Shown here: positions 1-7,169 of the stretch, one piece after another
Position numbering within the stretch: position 1 is the first letter of the stretch
How the letters are laid out: each line of letters begins with the position of its first letter
NCBI GenBank assembly: GCA_002383605.1
Contig: DFYK01000044.1
Coordinates: 1 to 11,843 of the forward strand
DNA from: Proteiniphilum sp. UBA4084
GTDB taxonomy: Bacteria; Bacteroidota; Bacteroidia; Bacteroidales; Dysgonomonadaceae
Direction: 5' to 3'
Length of the DNA stretch: 11,843 nt
The notes under the pieces: model-generated
Database searches by the model: none
What the model saw: the letters and a program-made list of their open reading frames with translations, nothing else
What the model was told of the DNA's origin: nothing
Program-made: the position numbers and the translations under genes

Positions 1-743
1 AAAACCGCTGATCCTGAGCCGCTCATCGCCGCGTAAACTGCACCCAGATCATACAGCTGCTGTTTGATGGCGTAAATTTCGGGATATTTTTTGAAAACAG
101 GAATTTCAAAATCATTTTTCATCCAATCCTTCCATTCCGGAACGGGTTTTTTTATGATCTCTCTTAGCGATACTTCCGGCTGCCGGGGTGTTATCATAGC
201 ATAGGCTTCCTTTGTGGAAATCGTGATATCGGGTTTTACCAGCAACAGAAAATAGTTATCCAGACTAAGAGATACTGGCTCCAGCACATCGCCGGTGCCG
301 CTGGCAAAGGAAGCGGTGTTGCCGATAAAAAAAGGGCAGTCGGCACCCAGCTGTCCTGCCAGACGCAGCAGATCGCTATGGGAGTATTCCAATGCAAAGG
401 TATCGTTCAACAACCGCAGCATAAAGGCAGCATCCGACGAGCCTCCACCCAGTCCTGCGCCGGTAGGGATCTTTTTAAGCAGATGTACATCGATGGACGG
501 AATCTTTCTCTCTGCCGAGATCAGTTTGAGGACTTTCATCACCAGGTTTTCTGCCGGATCTCCCTCAATGGGGATGCCTGTCTGAAAAAAACGATGTTCC
601 CCCGACGAAGGTCCGGGTATGATTTCCAGCGCATCCCGCATGCCAATGGGGTAAAAAATGGTCTCCAGGTTATGATATCCATCCGACCGGCGTGAAACAA
701 TGTGTAGTCCTAAATTTATCTTCGCATTGGGAAAACAAATCAT
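1..743 (-). CDS. ispE: 4-diphosphocytidyl-2-C-methyl-D-erythritol kinase (IspE), 3' end cut by window edge
   Basis: IspE is a cytoplasmic GHMP-family kinase that uses ATP to phosphorylate the 2-hydroxyl of CDP-methylerythritol in the non-mevalonate (MEP) isoprenoid pathway. My translation from the ATG at 743 gives 247 complete codons with no stop before the edge. It shows the N-terminal substrate motif NAKINLGLHI (residues 6-15, Lys8 being the expected catalytic lysine), DGYHNLET (21-28), the glycine-rich ATP loop PTGAGLGGGSSDAA (93-106), LGADCP with the expected catalytic Asp135, and the C-terminal GHMP motif MSGSGSAV (240-247). The family is usually about 270-285 residues, so roughly 25-35 residues are missing. 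The start is supported by the promoter at 763-794 and by alignment of the NAKINLGL motif. It follows the DUF5686 gene with a 39-bp gap but seems to have its own promoter. Identification is firm. Confidence 0.96.
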   Translation of the reverse strand, partial: MICFPNAKINLGLHIVSRRSDGYHNLETIFYPIGMRDALEIIPGPSSGEHRFFQTGIPIEGDPAENLVMKVLKLISAERKIPSIDVHLLKKIPTGAGLGGGSSDAAFMLRLLNDTFALEYSHSDLLRLAGQLGADCPFFIGNTASFASGTGDVLEPVSLSLDNYFLLLVKPDITISTKEAYAMITPRQPEVSLREIIKKPVPEWKDWMKNDFEIPVFKKYPEIYAIKQQLYDLGAVYAAMSGSGSAV

Positions 744-762
744 CTGTTGCGTATCTTTTTTG

Positions 763-794
763 CAAATATACAGAAAAAAATATTACAACTCAAA
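763..794 (-). promoter_or_regulatory. Bacteroidetes-type promoter for ispE
   Basis: Read on the minus strand, TTTG (794-791) is followed after 20 bp by TATATTTG (770-763). This matches the Bacteroidetes sigma-ABfr pattern (TTTG, 19-21 bp, TAnnTTTG). The expected transcription start is near 757, giving a leader of about 14 nt before the ATG at 743. The -33 box lies within the last codons of the upstream DUF5686 gene (stop at 785-783). Only the sequence match supports it. Confidence 0.7.
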
Positions 795-2933
795 TGCAGC
801 CCTGACACCCAGTTGCTTAAATTGATCCTTGTGAAAGGCACAAAAGAATCCGGCATTGAAAAAACGGTTGCCAATACCGTAACCAAGCTCAGTATATGAA
901 ATGATCTGGGGGGTATACAGCTGGCTAAGATAGATGCGTTCCTTGTCGGCGAAGTTCGATATGAAATCAATATTTTTTAAAATCAGAAAAGGGGTTTCAA
1001 ACATGACGTGCCCCTGGATGTAGGAGTCGGAGGCATTGTACAGATCCCGACTCAACAGGTTAAAATTTCCCCCAAGACCGTCATCCCAGTTATCCAGAAA
1101 ATTGTTTTTGGAAAAATAGACGAAATCGGCAAAATATTCAGTTTTCTGGTTGATGAAACTGCCGGTGCCCAGATGGTACTGTAGGGAGTGTCGCAGCCCG
1201 AAAGGAATATGCTGGCTGATGTCGAATTCAATCCGGTTATACTGTGTGGTGCTTCCCAGGATATCGAGGAAACTGCGTGAAAGCTCCAGCTTGAAAGTGG
1301 GGAAATCGGAACGTTCATAGATCTTTTGTCTCCCTTCATAACGGTAATATTGCCTTGGCGTCCAGCTGATACGCAAGAAAGGAGCGAAAGACCTTTTTGT
1401 ACCAAACAGATCGGCGATGGGCTCGCTGCCGTCGGAGAGCGACCGAAACCTGAGCGTGTTGTCCTTGCTTTTTCTGATGTGATAGTCTATTCCGGTCTGT
1501 AACAGCAGGCCATTCAGCGCTTCAAACGTATTGTATAGCTTGAAATAATAGTCCTTATAATAATTTAATGAGATGTCTTCGAAGGTGAGACCCCTGTTTT
1601 TGAGGCTGTCCTGAATCTGCTCCACAAACAAAGAGCTGTAGGTGGGATTACCGATTCCCGCGGAAAAAGTAGCACTTCCCAGGTGGTAAGGATCGTAGTT
1701 CCAGGTGGTTGTGAGGTCGGTGAAAAACTCTTTCTGGCGGAACAGATATCCGGCGAAGGCATCGATACCCACCGTGCGATTGTGTTTCAAATCGATATTA
1801 CATGACAACTTTTGACGGTAGCTCACCCCATCACGTGAGCTGTATCCCAGCATGAACGGGTTTAGCAGTCCGGAATATCCGATGCGTGAAGAGCGGTACT
1901 TGTAACTGGAGTTCATCACCATCCGCTGAGCCATCTGCTGGGCTCGTTGTACTCCCGACAGGGTGTCGTTGGCGGTGCGGCATGCCTTTTCTTTTTGTGC
2001 GGCCATATGCCGGTTTATTACCTCTTTCTCTCTTGCCTGCAGCGGAATGGGCCTCATCTCTTCCCAAAAGAGCGAGTCGCTGCGCACCGGCACCGAATCG
2101 AGCCGCACTTTGTAGGAGTCGCTGATATTGAGGGAACGGGGCACCTCCTTGATCTGACGCAACCGGATGTCGCTGTATTTGATGTCAGCCAGATGTCTTC
2201 CTGCCAGCACGTTGCCCAGATAGGAAACAGTCTGGTATATGGTGAAATGTACCGGCAGGTAGTTGGTGATCCACTCATTACCCATGGTCATCTCAAAAGA
2301 AAAGTCTGAGAAGATATCCAATCCCTCGCCCCGGAAAAAAATGATCCGCCAGGTGCCGTGCTCTACAATAAATGAACCTTTTAACAGTTTTGTATTTTCA
2401 TATATCGGTGTGTACTGGATATTGTAGTAAGTCTTACTGTTTTCGGTAAAGGTCTGATAGAGCGAATAACGGTAATATTTCGCCGTACTGAAGCGCACCG
2501 GCATGAAAAAACTCTCGTCGTTTGTTGTTTCACCGTATATGTTGATGTTTAACAACTCAAAGGGTATCATCTCAATATCTTTTCTCGCGGTGAGCGTCCC
2601 CGAGACATAACGAACGTCCTGCACATAACTGTGTGGATAATCGTACCGGAGATCGCCAATGGTCTCTATCAAGGCTTCGTCGTTCTTGGGATCATGCAAT
2701 GCAAAACGCGGAATAAGATGGGTATATTTGTAGAGGAAATTTTTTTTGACCGTTTCCATATAGGTACGTGTGTATACCTCGGCCGTGAAATGTTCTACCA
2801 GGTCGTTGTATTTTTCAGCAGCATTCATTGCCCTGTGCAGGATCGTGTCCACAGGCTCTGACTGACTGAACACGAAGTTGTTGGAAGTGGCAATAAAAAG
2901 AAAGAAAATATGTAAGATGACTCCTTTTTTCAT
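783..2933 (-). CDS. DUF5686-family outer-membrane beta-barrel protein
   Basis: This 716-residue protein looks like a DUF5686 member, a Bacteroidetes family of predicted outer-membrane proteins of unknown function. A signal peptide (MKKGVILHIFFLFIA..., ending near FVFSQ at about residue 24) precedes a soluble N-terminal part. The family-like core GSFIVEHGTWRIIFF lies at about residues 186-200, and VRSDSLFWEEMRPIPL at about 283-298. From about residue 345 to the end there is a run of alternating aromatic and polar strands typical of a large beta-barrel, finishing in ...AAFEL. The frame is open back to a TTG at 2945, but the ATG at 2933 starts a proper signal peptide and is preferred. Many DUF5686 proteins carry a carboxypeptidase-regulatory-like domain after the signal peptide; here the mature protein begins directly with the helix-rich region that normally follows it. 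Ligand and role are unknown. Confidence 0.85.
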   Translation of the reverse strand: MKKGVILHIFFLFIATSNNFVFSQSEPVDTILHRAMNAAEKYNDLVEHFTAEVYTRTYMETVKKNFLYKYTHLIPRFALHDPKNDEALIETIGDLRYDYPHSYVQDVRYVSGTLTARKDIEMIPFELLNINIYGETTNDESFFMPVRFSTAKYYRYSLYQTFTENSKTYYNIQYTPIYENTKLLKGSFIVEHGTWRIIFFRGEGLDIFSDFSFEMTMGNEWITNYLPVHFTIYQTVSYLGNVLAGRHLADIKYSDIRLRQIKEVPRSLNISDSYKVRLDSVPVRSDSLFWEEMRPIPLQAREKEVINRHMAAQKEKACRTANDTLSGVQRAQQMAQRMVMNSSYKYRSSRIGYSGLLNPFMLGYSSRDGVSYRQKLSCNIDLKHNRTVGIDAFAGYLFRQKEFFTDLTTTWNYDPYHLGSATFSAGIGNPTYSSLFVEQIQDSLKNRGLTFEDISLNYYKDYYFKLYNTFEALNGLLLQTGIDYHIRKSKDNTLRFRSLSDGSEPIADLFGTKRSFAPFLRISWTPRQYYRYEGRQKIYERSDFPTFKLELSRSFLDILGSTTQYNRIEFDISQHIPFGLRHSLQYHLGTGSFINQKTEYFADFVYFSKNNFLDNWDDGLGGNFNLLSRDLYNASDSYIQGHVMFETPFLILKNIDFISNFADKERIYLSQLYTPQIISYTELGYGIGNRFFNAGFFCAFHKDQFKQLGVRAAFEL

Positions 2934-2942
2934 TCCGATATA

Positions 2943-2950
2943 CAAACTTA
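2943..2950 (-). promoter_or_regulatory. possible -7 box of the DUF5686 gene
   Basis: On the minus strand this reads TAAGTTTG, matching TAnnTTTG. It ends only 9 bp before the ATG at 2933, so it would give a leader of about five nucleotides or none. No TTTG lies at the expected -33 distance; the nearest GTTG is about 15 bp away. It may be chance in an AT-rich region, or a near-leaderless promoter. Confidence 0.3.
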
Positions 2951-2992
2951 CATTTTTTTTAAATGCAACCGAATATTTTTTATAATTACTTT

Positions 2993-3026
2993 TTTGTTAC
3001 TCATCGAAAAATAATATATATATTTG
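2993..3026 (+). promoter_or_regulatory. Bacteroidetes-type promoter for the Crp/Fnr gene
   Basis: TTTG (2993-2996) is followed after 22 bp by TATATTTG (3019-3026), close to the Bacteroidetes consensus though the spacing is 1 bp longer than usual. Transcription would start near 3031-3034 with a leader of about 22 nt before the ATG at 3055. The start falls on the edge of the palindrome at 3032-3046. Confidence 0.6.
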
Positions 3027-3031
3027 TGTTT

Positions 3032-3046
3032 TAGAACATAGTTCTA
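3032..3046. promoter_or_regulatory. 15-bp perfect palindrome at the Crp/Fnr start site (candidate operator)
   Basis: TAGAAC-ATA-GTTCTA is a perfect inverted repeat with 6-bp arms and a 3-bp spacer. It lies five bases downstream of the -7 box and covers the presumed transcription start of the regulator gene. A dimeric protein bound there would block initiation, so autorepression by the Crp/Fnr product is a reasonable guess. It does not match the classical CRP (TGTGA-N6-TCACA) or FNR (TTGAT-N4-ATCAA) sites. As RNA it could also form a short hairpin near the 5' end of the message. Confidence 0.45.
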
Positions 3047-3054
3047 TAGCACTT

Positions 3055-3756
3055 ATGCCAGGAAAGAAGAAAGATTTGATTGATTTGTCCTCTACTTTAC
3101 CCGATATTTGGAGGATGTTGACGGATGGCGAGCGTGATCAATTACGCGGCAATGCGCGTATTATTCATTTTAAAAAAAATGAACTGATCTATCTCGAGGA
3201 TGAGACACCACGCGATCTGATGTGCCTTTTTAAGGGAAAGGTAAAAATTTTTAAAAGCGGAGTGGGCGGGAGAAGTCAAATTATCCGCATCATCCGCCCT
3301 GTGCAATATTTCGGGTACCGGGCCTATTTTGCACGAGAGCCTTATGTGACTGCCGCTTCGGCTTTTGAATCCTGCACCGTTTGCATGATTCCCATGGAAC
3401 TTATTGAGCAGTTTCTGCGCAACAACGGCGATCTGGCATTGTTTTTCATTCAGATGCTGTCGGTAGACCTTGGTATTGCCGATCAACGGGTTGTCAATCT
3501 TACCCAAAAACATGTGCGCGGCAGGCTGGCCGAATCTCTGATCTTCCTCAAAGAGAGTTACGGACTGGAAGAGGATGGGGCAACCATCAACATTTATCTG
3601 GCACGCGAAGATTTGGCAAACCTGTCGAACATGACAACCTCCAATGCCATCCGCACCCTCTCTAACTTCGTGAATGAGCGCGTAATTACCATCGACGGAA
3701 GAAAAATAAAGATCATCGATGAGGACCGGTTGCGCAAAATCAGCCGCATCGGATAG
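3055..3756 (+). CDS. Crp/Fnr-family transcriptional regulator
   Basis: This 233-residue protein has the two-part Crp/Fnr layout. A cyclic-nucleotide-binding-like jelly roll covers about residues 22-125 (KNELIYLEDETPRDLMCLFKG at 41-61), a dimerisation helix about 126-150, and a C-terminal winged helix-turn-helix about 155-233, with the probable recognition region LAREDLANLSNMTTSNAIRT (182-201). In the phosphate-binding loop the sequence is FGYRAYFAREPYVTAASA (86-103). The Glu and Arg that hold cAMP in E. coli CRP (GEL...ERS) are not conserved, so cAMP binding is unlikely. There is no N-terminal four-cysteine cluster as in FNR, only scattered Cys57, 107 and 110. The signal is therefore unknown. 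The gene lies between divergent DUF5686 and co-oriented GH3, and its own promoter contains a palindrome. The start codon is ATG with a canonical promoter 29 bp upstream. Confidence 0.93.
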   Translation: MPGKKKDLIDLSSTLPDIWRMLTDGERDQLRGNARIIHFKKNELIYLEDETPRDLMCLFKGKVKIFKSGVGGRSQIIRIIRPVQYFGYRAYFAREPYVTAASAFESCTVCMIPMELIEQFLRNNGDLALFFIQMLSVDLGIADQRVVNLTQKHVRGRLAESLIFLKESYGLEEDGATINIYLAREDLANLSNMTTSNAIRTLSNFVNERVITIDGRKIKIIDEDRLRKISRIG

Positions 3757-3786
3757 TCGGTTTTTATCTAAAATTGTGATTTTATT

Positions 3787-3818
3787 TTTCCATTTTCAGA
3801 AACTCCTCTATACCTTTG
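3787..3818 (+). promoter_or_regulatory. probable promoter of the GH3-family gene
   Basis: TACCTTTG (3811-3818) matches the TAnnTTTG -7 box. TTTC (3787-3790) lies 20 bp upstream and is one base off TTTG. Initiation near 3825 gives a leader of about 18 nt before the ATG at 3843. The TTG that could extend the reading frame (3816) lies inside the -7 box, so it cannot be the start if this promoter is used. Confidence 0.5.
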
Positions 3819-3842
3819 CCCTGTACTATTGATACGCCGAGA

Positions 3843-5354
3843 ATGATTCGAAAAATAGCCCGCAACATACTTACTTCTTATTACAAGCCGGTAGAGAAAT
3901 TTGTGAAAGATCCGTTGGAAACACAACAACAAACCCTGAATTACCTGCTTGAACATGGACAAAAAACGAAGTACGGGATTCAAAACCATTTCACAAAAAT
4001 CAACAATGATGTCGATTTTCGCCGGCTGGTGCCCGTGATTGCATACGAAGATTTACGCCCCTGGTTGGAAAAGATCATTGTAGAGAAGCAGACAGATGTG
4101 CTCTGGGATACTCCCGTGAGATGGTTTGCCATGTCCTCGGGTACAACGGAAGACAAAAGCAAATATATCCCTGTCACCAGAGAGTCGCTCTTCAACGGTA
4201 ACTATCGGGCCGGCTACCACATGCTGGGCATGTATGCAGTACATCATCCCGACAGCTCTTTTATTCTGGGAAAGACGCTTGTCCTGGGCGGAAGCCAACA
4301 GACAAACCAGATTGGCAATGGCATTTACACGGGTGATATTTCGGCCATACTGATGAAGAACCTGCCGGCACCGGCCCGACGAAGAAGAACACCCGAAAGC
4401 ATTGCGCTGATCCCCGATTGGGAAGAGAAATTGAGAAAATTGACCGATTATGCCATTGCCAATGATATTCGCGCGATGGTAGGCGTGCCTTCCTGGATGC
4501 TGATATTACTAAAAAAAATTGTGGAGGAAACCGGAAGGTCGATACCCGACATATGGCCCCAGCTGGAAGTATTCTTTCACGGAGGGGTGGGCTTTCTTCC
4601 GTTTCAGGAGCAGTTTGAAAAAATAATTCCTACCCCGAGAATGCGTTACTGGGAGACCTATAACGCCTCGGAAGGTTTCTTCGGCGTGCAGTTTGCACCG
4701 GAATCAAAAGATCTGCTCCTGCTGCTCGATAACGAGGTATACTATGAATTTATCCCGGCCGGTGAATGGGACAAGGCCCAGCCTGAGACTGTTCCCCTGG
4801 GTGGCGTGGAAGCCGGAAAGCAATACGCTGTGGTGATCAGTACGAGTGGCGGGTTGTGGCGATACAAAATTGGGGATACCATTGAATTCACCAGCACCCA
4901 TCCGTACCTCTTTAAACTGACCGGACGTACCCGACAGTTTATCAATGCCTTTGGAGAGGAACTGATCGTGGACAACGCCGACAGGGCCATCAACGAAGCT
5001 TGCCGCAGTACCCATGCGAAAATCACGGAATATACCGTGGCACCGGTTTACTTTGGCGATAACAACAACGGGGCCCATGAGTGGTTCATCGAATTCGAGA
5101 CGCCCCCGTCGAACATGAACCTGTTTGCGGAGCTGCTCGACGAAAGTCTCAAAAAGCTGAACTCCGACTACGAAGCAAAACGATCTTACAACCTCTCTCT
5201 GGAAATGCCCAGGATACGAACAATGGAAAAGGGAACGTTTTACGAATGGATGAAGCAGAGAGAAAAAACAGGAGGGCAAAATAAGGTGCCCAAGCTGTCT
5301 AACGACAGGAGATATGTGGACAGTATTTTACAATATATTGATTCAAAATCCTAA
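3843..5354 (+). CDS. GH3-family acyl-adenylating enzyme (auxin-responsive GH3-like)
   Basis: The 503-residue product belongs to the GH3 branch of the adenylate-forming (ANL) superfamily. In plants these enzymes activate a carboxylic acid with ATP and join it to an amino acid; bacterial members are uncharacterised as far as I know. Visible motifs, numbered from the ATG at 3843: SSGTTEDKSKYIP (98-110, ATP phosphate loop), YNASEGFFG (273-281, adenine/ribose motif), GGLWRYKIGD (336-345), LTGRTRQFINAFGEEL (359-374, hinge), and C-terminal GGQNKVPKLSNDR (477-489), where Lys481 is in the position of the catalytic lysine. The protein is full length and lacks a signal peptide, so it is probably cytosolic. 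The frame extends upstream to a TTG at 3816, but that codon overlaps the -7 box, and MIRKIARNIL fits bacterial homologues. It follows the Crp/Fnr gene by 86 bp. The acid and the acceptor are unknown. Confidence 0.92.
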   Translation: MIRKIARNILTSYYKPVEKFVKDPLETQQQTLNYLLEHGQKTKYGIQNHFTKINNDVDFRRLVPVIAYEDLRPWLEKIIVEKQTDVLWDTPVRWFAMSSGTTEDKSKYIPVTRESLFNGNYRAGYHMLGMYAVHHPDSSFILGKTLVLGGSQQTNQIGNGIYTGDISAILMKNLPAPARRRRTPESIALIPDWEEKLRKLTDYAIANDIRAMVGVPSWMLILLKKIVEETGRSIPDIWPQLEVFFHGGVGFLPFQEQFEKIIPTPRMRYWETYNASEGFFGVQFAPESKDLLLLLDNEVYYEFIPAGEWDKAQPETVPLGGVEAGKQYAVVISTSGGLWRYKIGDTIEFTSTHPYLFKLTGRTRQFINAFGEELIVDNADRAINEACRSTHAKITEYTVAPVYFGDNNNGAHEWFIEFETPPSNMNLFAELLDESLKKLNSDYEAKRSYNLSLEMPRIRTMEKGTFYEWMKQREKTGGQNKVPKLSNDRRYVDSILQYIDSKS

Positions 5355-5402
5355 AATAGAATAAAAAGGGTGATCTCTGATCAGAAAATGAGAAAGATTC
5401 AG

Positions 5403-5410
5403 TAAATTTG
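5403..5410 (+). promoter_or_regulatory. -7 box of the bamD-rpoZ-DUF4293 operon
   Basis: TAAATTTG matches TAnnTTTG and would start transcription near 5416, about 20 nt before the bamD ATG at 5436. No clear TTTG occurs at -33; instead a 10-bp palindrome TCTGATCAGA (5376-5385) covers that position. No terminator is visible after the GH3 stop at 5354, so read-through is also possible. Confidence 0.5.
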
Positions 5411-5435
5411 CATCCTTAAACCGGCTTGTAACGAG

Positions 5436-6251
5436 ATGAAAATAAAAACTATCTGTTTTTTGCTCCTTGCGGTGGTGCTGGCTTCCTGTAACGAGTACAA
5501 CAAAATATTGAAAAGTACAGACAGGGACCTGAAGTACACCTACGCAAAAAAGTATTTTGAAGAAGGGAAATACAATCGGTCTATTACACTTCTCGAGGAA
5601 CTGGTGACCTTCATGAAGGGAACAGCTCAGGCCGAGGAATCTTTGTATTTACTGGCGCAGAGCCACTACAATTCAAAAGATTATTACTCTGCCACGGAGG
5701 TGTTCACCACCTATTACAACACATATCCAAAAGGTGAATATGCCGAATCGGCCTTGTTTTACTCCGCTTATGGTATGTATCTCGATTCACCCGAGGCCCG
5801 GCTGGATCAAAGCAAAACCTATCGGGCCATTGCCGAGTTTCAAAAATATATTGAACGTTACCCGCAAACCGAAAGGGGAGAGCAGGCCAAGAACTACCTG
5901 TTCGAATTGCAGGAGAAGCTGGCCCACAAAGAACTTCTTGCAGCTCAGCTCTATCTGGATCTGGGTAACTATATGGGAAACAATTATGAATCGGCCGTGA
6001 TTACGGCACGGGAGGCAATCAAAAGCTATCCCTATTCCCGATATCTGGAAGATTATCAGATCACCATCCTCAGAGCACGGCATGAGTACGCTCAACGAAG
6101 CACGCTGCTCACACAGCCGGAACGTTACCGCATGGTGGTCGACGAATACTTCAATTACACCAACACCTTTCCGGAAGGAAAGTACAAGAACGAAGCCGAG
6201 AGGTATTATAAAGAGGCACAGGAAAAAATAGAGGTGCTGCCCACAACCTGA
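5436..6251 (+). CDS. bamD: outer-membrane assembly lipoprotein BamD
   Basis: BamD is the essential TPR lipoprotein of the BAM complex, which folds beta-barrel proteins into the outer membrane from the periplasmic side. The 271-residue product has a lipoprotein signal (MKIKTICFLLLAVVLASC) with lipobox LASC and acylated Cys18. TPR-like helical pairs follow: YAKKYFEEGKYNRSITLLEE (about 36-55), EESLYLLAQSHYNSKDYYSA (about 68-87), and later pairs around KTYRAIAEFQKYIERYPQTE (about 128-147) and NYESAVITAREAIKSYPYSR (about 183-202). The residues after Cys (NEYNK) have no acidic surface-export run, consistent with a periplasm-facing lipoprotein. Length and order fit Bacteroidales BamD. It is the first gene of an operon with rpoZ (35-bp gap) and the DUF4293 gene. 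Confidence 0.94.
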   Translation: MKIKTICFLLLAVVLASCNEYNKILKSTDRDLKYTYAKKYFEEGKYNRSITLLEELVTFMKGTAQAEESLYLLAQSHYNSKDYYSATEVFTTYYNTYPKGEYAESALFYSAYGMYLDSPEARLDQSKTYRAIAEFQKYIERYPQTERGEQAKNYLFELQEKLAHKELLAAQLYLDLGNYMGNNYESAVITAREAIKSYPYSRYLEDYQITILRARHEYAQRSTLLTQPERYRMVVDEYFNYTNTFPEGKYKNEAERYYKEAQEKIEVLPTT

Positions 6252-6286
6252 ATAACAAACCAATAATTGATATAGTACACTAACAA

Positions 6287-6619
6287 ATGGATTATAGAAA
6301 AATTGCCGCCAACTCCAACACGGAAACACAGGATGTCATGAGACTGTCAGAGCCCGTGGGAAATGTATACGAGATGGTACGGATCATCAGCAAGCGAGCC
6401 AACCAACTCTCAGTGGAAATGAAGCAAGACCTCGACACCAAGCTGCAGGAATTTGCATCCTATAGCGACAATCTTGAAGAGGTATTTGAAAACCACGAAC
6501 AGATTGAGATATCCCGTTTCTACGAGAAGCTTCCAAAACCATCACTGCTTGCCATTGAGGAATGGAAGGAGCAGGAGATTTATTATCGCAATCCGTTGAA
6601 GGAAAAAGAACTTTTTTGA
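6287..6619 (+). CDS. rpoZ: DNA-directed RNA polymerase omega subunit (Bacteroidetes RpoZ/Rpb6-like)
   Basis: The 110-residue protein matches the Bacteroidetes omega/Rpb6-like subunit as I know it. The conserved stretches are NVYEMVRIISKRANQLSVEM (residues 26-45), where the RAN-type helix clamps the beta' subunit, and LEEVFENHEQIEISRFYEKL (about 63-82), typical of this phylum and absent from the short proteobacterial omega. It helps assemble and stabilise the core polymerase in the cytoplasm. It follows bamD by 35 bp with no promoter or terminator in between, and precedes the DUF4293 gene by only 4 bp, so all three are probably co-transcribed. Confidence 0.88.
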   Translation: MDYRKIAANSNTETQDVMRLSEPVGNVYEMVRIISKRANQLSVEMKQDLDTKLQEFASYSDNLEEVFENHEQIEISRFYEKLPKPSLLAIEEWKEQEIYYRNPLKEKELF

Positions 6620-6623
6620 GGTT

Positions 6624-7079
6624 ATGCTGCAACGGATACAGACACTTTTTCTGCTGCTGGCAGCCGCAGCCATGCTTGTTGCATCGGTCACACCGCTGGC
6701 ATTTTTCATGTACAATGGAGACAAAGTGGTTTTTGAAGCGATTGGCATCTACCTCAACGAAGTACTCAACGACTCTACCTGGGGGCTGTTCGCACTGGGT
6801 ATGGTAAGTTCGGTTCTGTCTCTGATTACGGTATTTCTTTACAAACAGAGAATGCTGCAGATCAGACTGTCGGTCTTCAATGCCATGCTGATGATCGGTT
6901 TCTACCTTTATTTCGGCTTCATCCTTTACAACCTGTTCCCGGTGGAAAATCTGGCATTCCAGAAGGTGGGCGTGGGTCTCATCATGCCTGTCATTGCAAT
7001 CATATTAACCATTCTGGCTATCCGGAAAATAGGTGCAGATGAGGCGCTGATCAAATCACTGAACCGGTTGCGGAAGTAA
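6624..7079 (+). CDS. DUF4293-family four-helix membrane protein
   Basis: This 151-residue integral membrane protein has four hydrophobic segments at about residues 7-29, 53-73, 82-104 and 114-134. It starts with MLQRIQTLFL and ends with a charged cytosolic tail (IRKIGADEALIKSLNRLRK, 133-151), features I associate with the Bacteroidetes family DUF4293. Function is unknown. Its start lies 4 bp after the rpoZ stop, so translation may be coupled. It is the last gene of the bamD operon, ending 12 bp before the terminator hairpin. Confidence 0.88.
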   Translation: MLQRIQTLFLLLAAAAMLVASVTPLAFFMYNGDKVVFEAIGIYLNEVLNDSTWGLFALGMVSSVLSLITVFLYKQRMLQIRLSVFNAMLMIGFYLYFGFILYNLFPVENLAFQKVGVGLIMPVIAIILTILAIRKIGADEALIKSLNRLRK

Positions 7080-7091
7080 TGAAACGAATAC

Positions 7092-7130
7092 AAAAGAGCG
7101 GTGTTTCTTTTCCGGAAACACCGCTCTTTT
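7092..7130. terminator. bidirectional intrinsic terminator between convergent genes
   Basis: A perfect 16-bp stem (7092-7107 with 7115-7130) closes a 7-nt loop. The GC-rich centre GAGCGGTGTTTC is flanked by AAAA on the left and TTTT on the right, so each strand presents a hairpin ending in a U-tract. It stands 12 bp after the DUF4293 stop (plus strand) and 39 bp after the M48 gene stop (minus strand), so it probably ends both transcripts. Confidence 0.9.
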
Positions 7131-7169
7131 AGTGTGCTGAACAGTATATGAATAGTCAGAAAGGCGCGA

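Noticed and set aside
295..695. two overlapping plus-strand frames at the left end
   Set aside because: The minus strand here encodes an intact IspE through all its motifs; the plus-strand frames are its shadows.
3757..3800. possible terminator after the Crp/Fnr gene (AAAAT-TGTG-ATTTT)
   Set aside because: The 5-bp stem has no GC pairs, too weak for an intrinsic terminator.
4704..5279. 191-codon antisense open frame within the GH3 gene
   Set aside because: Opposite conserved GH3 motifs; no start signals or family resemblance.
5787..6329. 180-codon antisense open frame over bamD and the rpoZ start
   Set aside because: It covers two well-identified genes on the other strand; composition is that of a reverse shadow.
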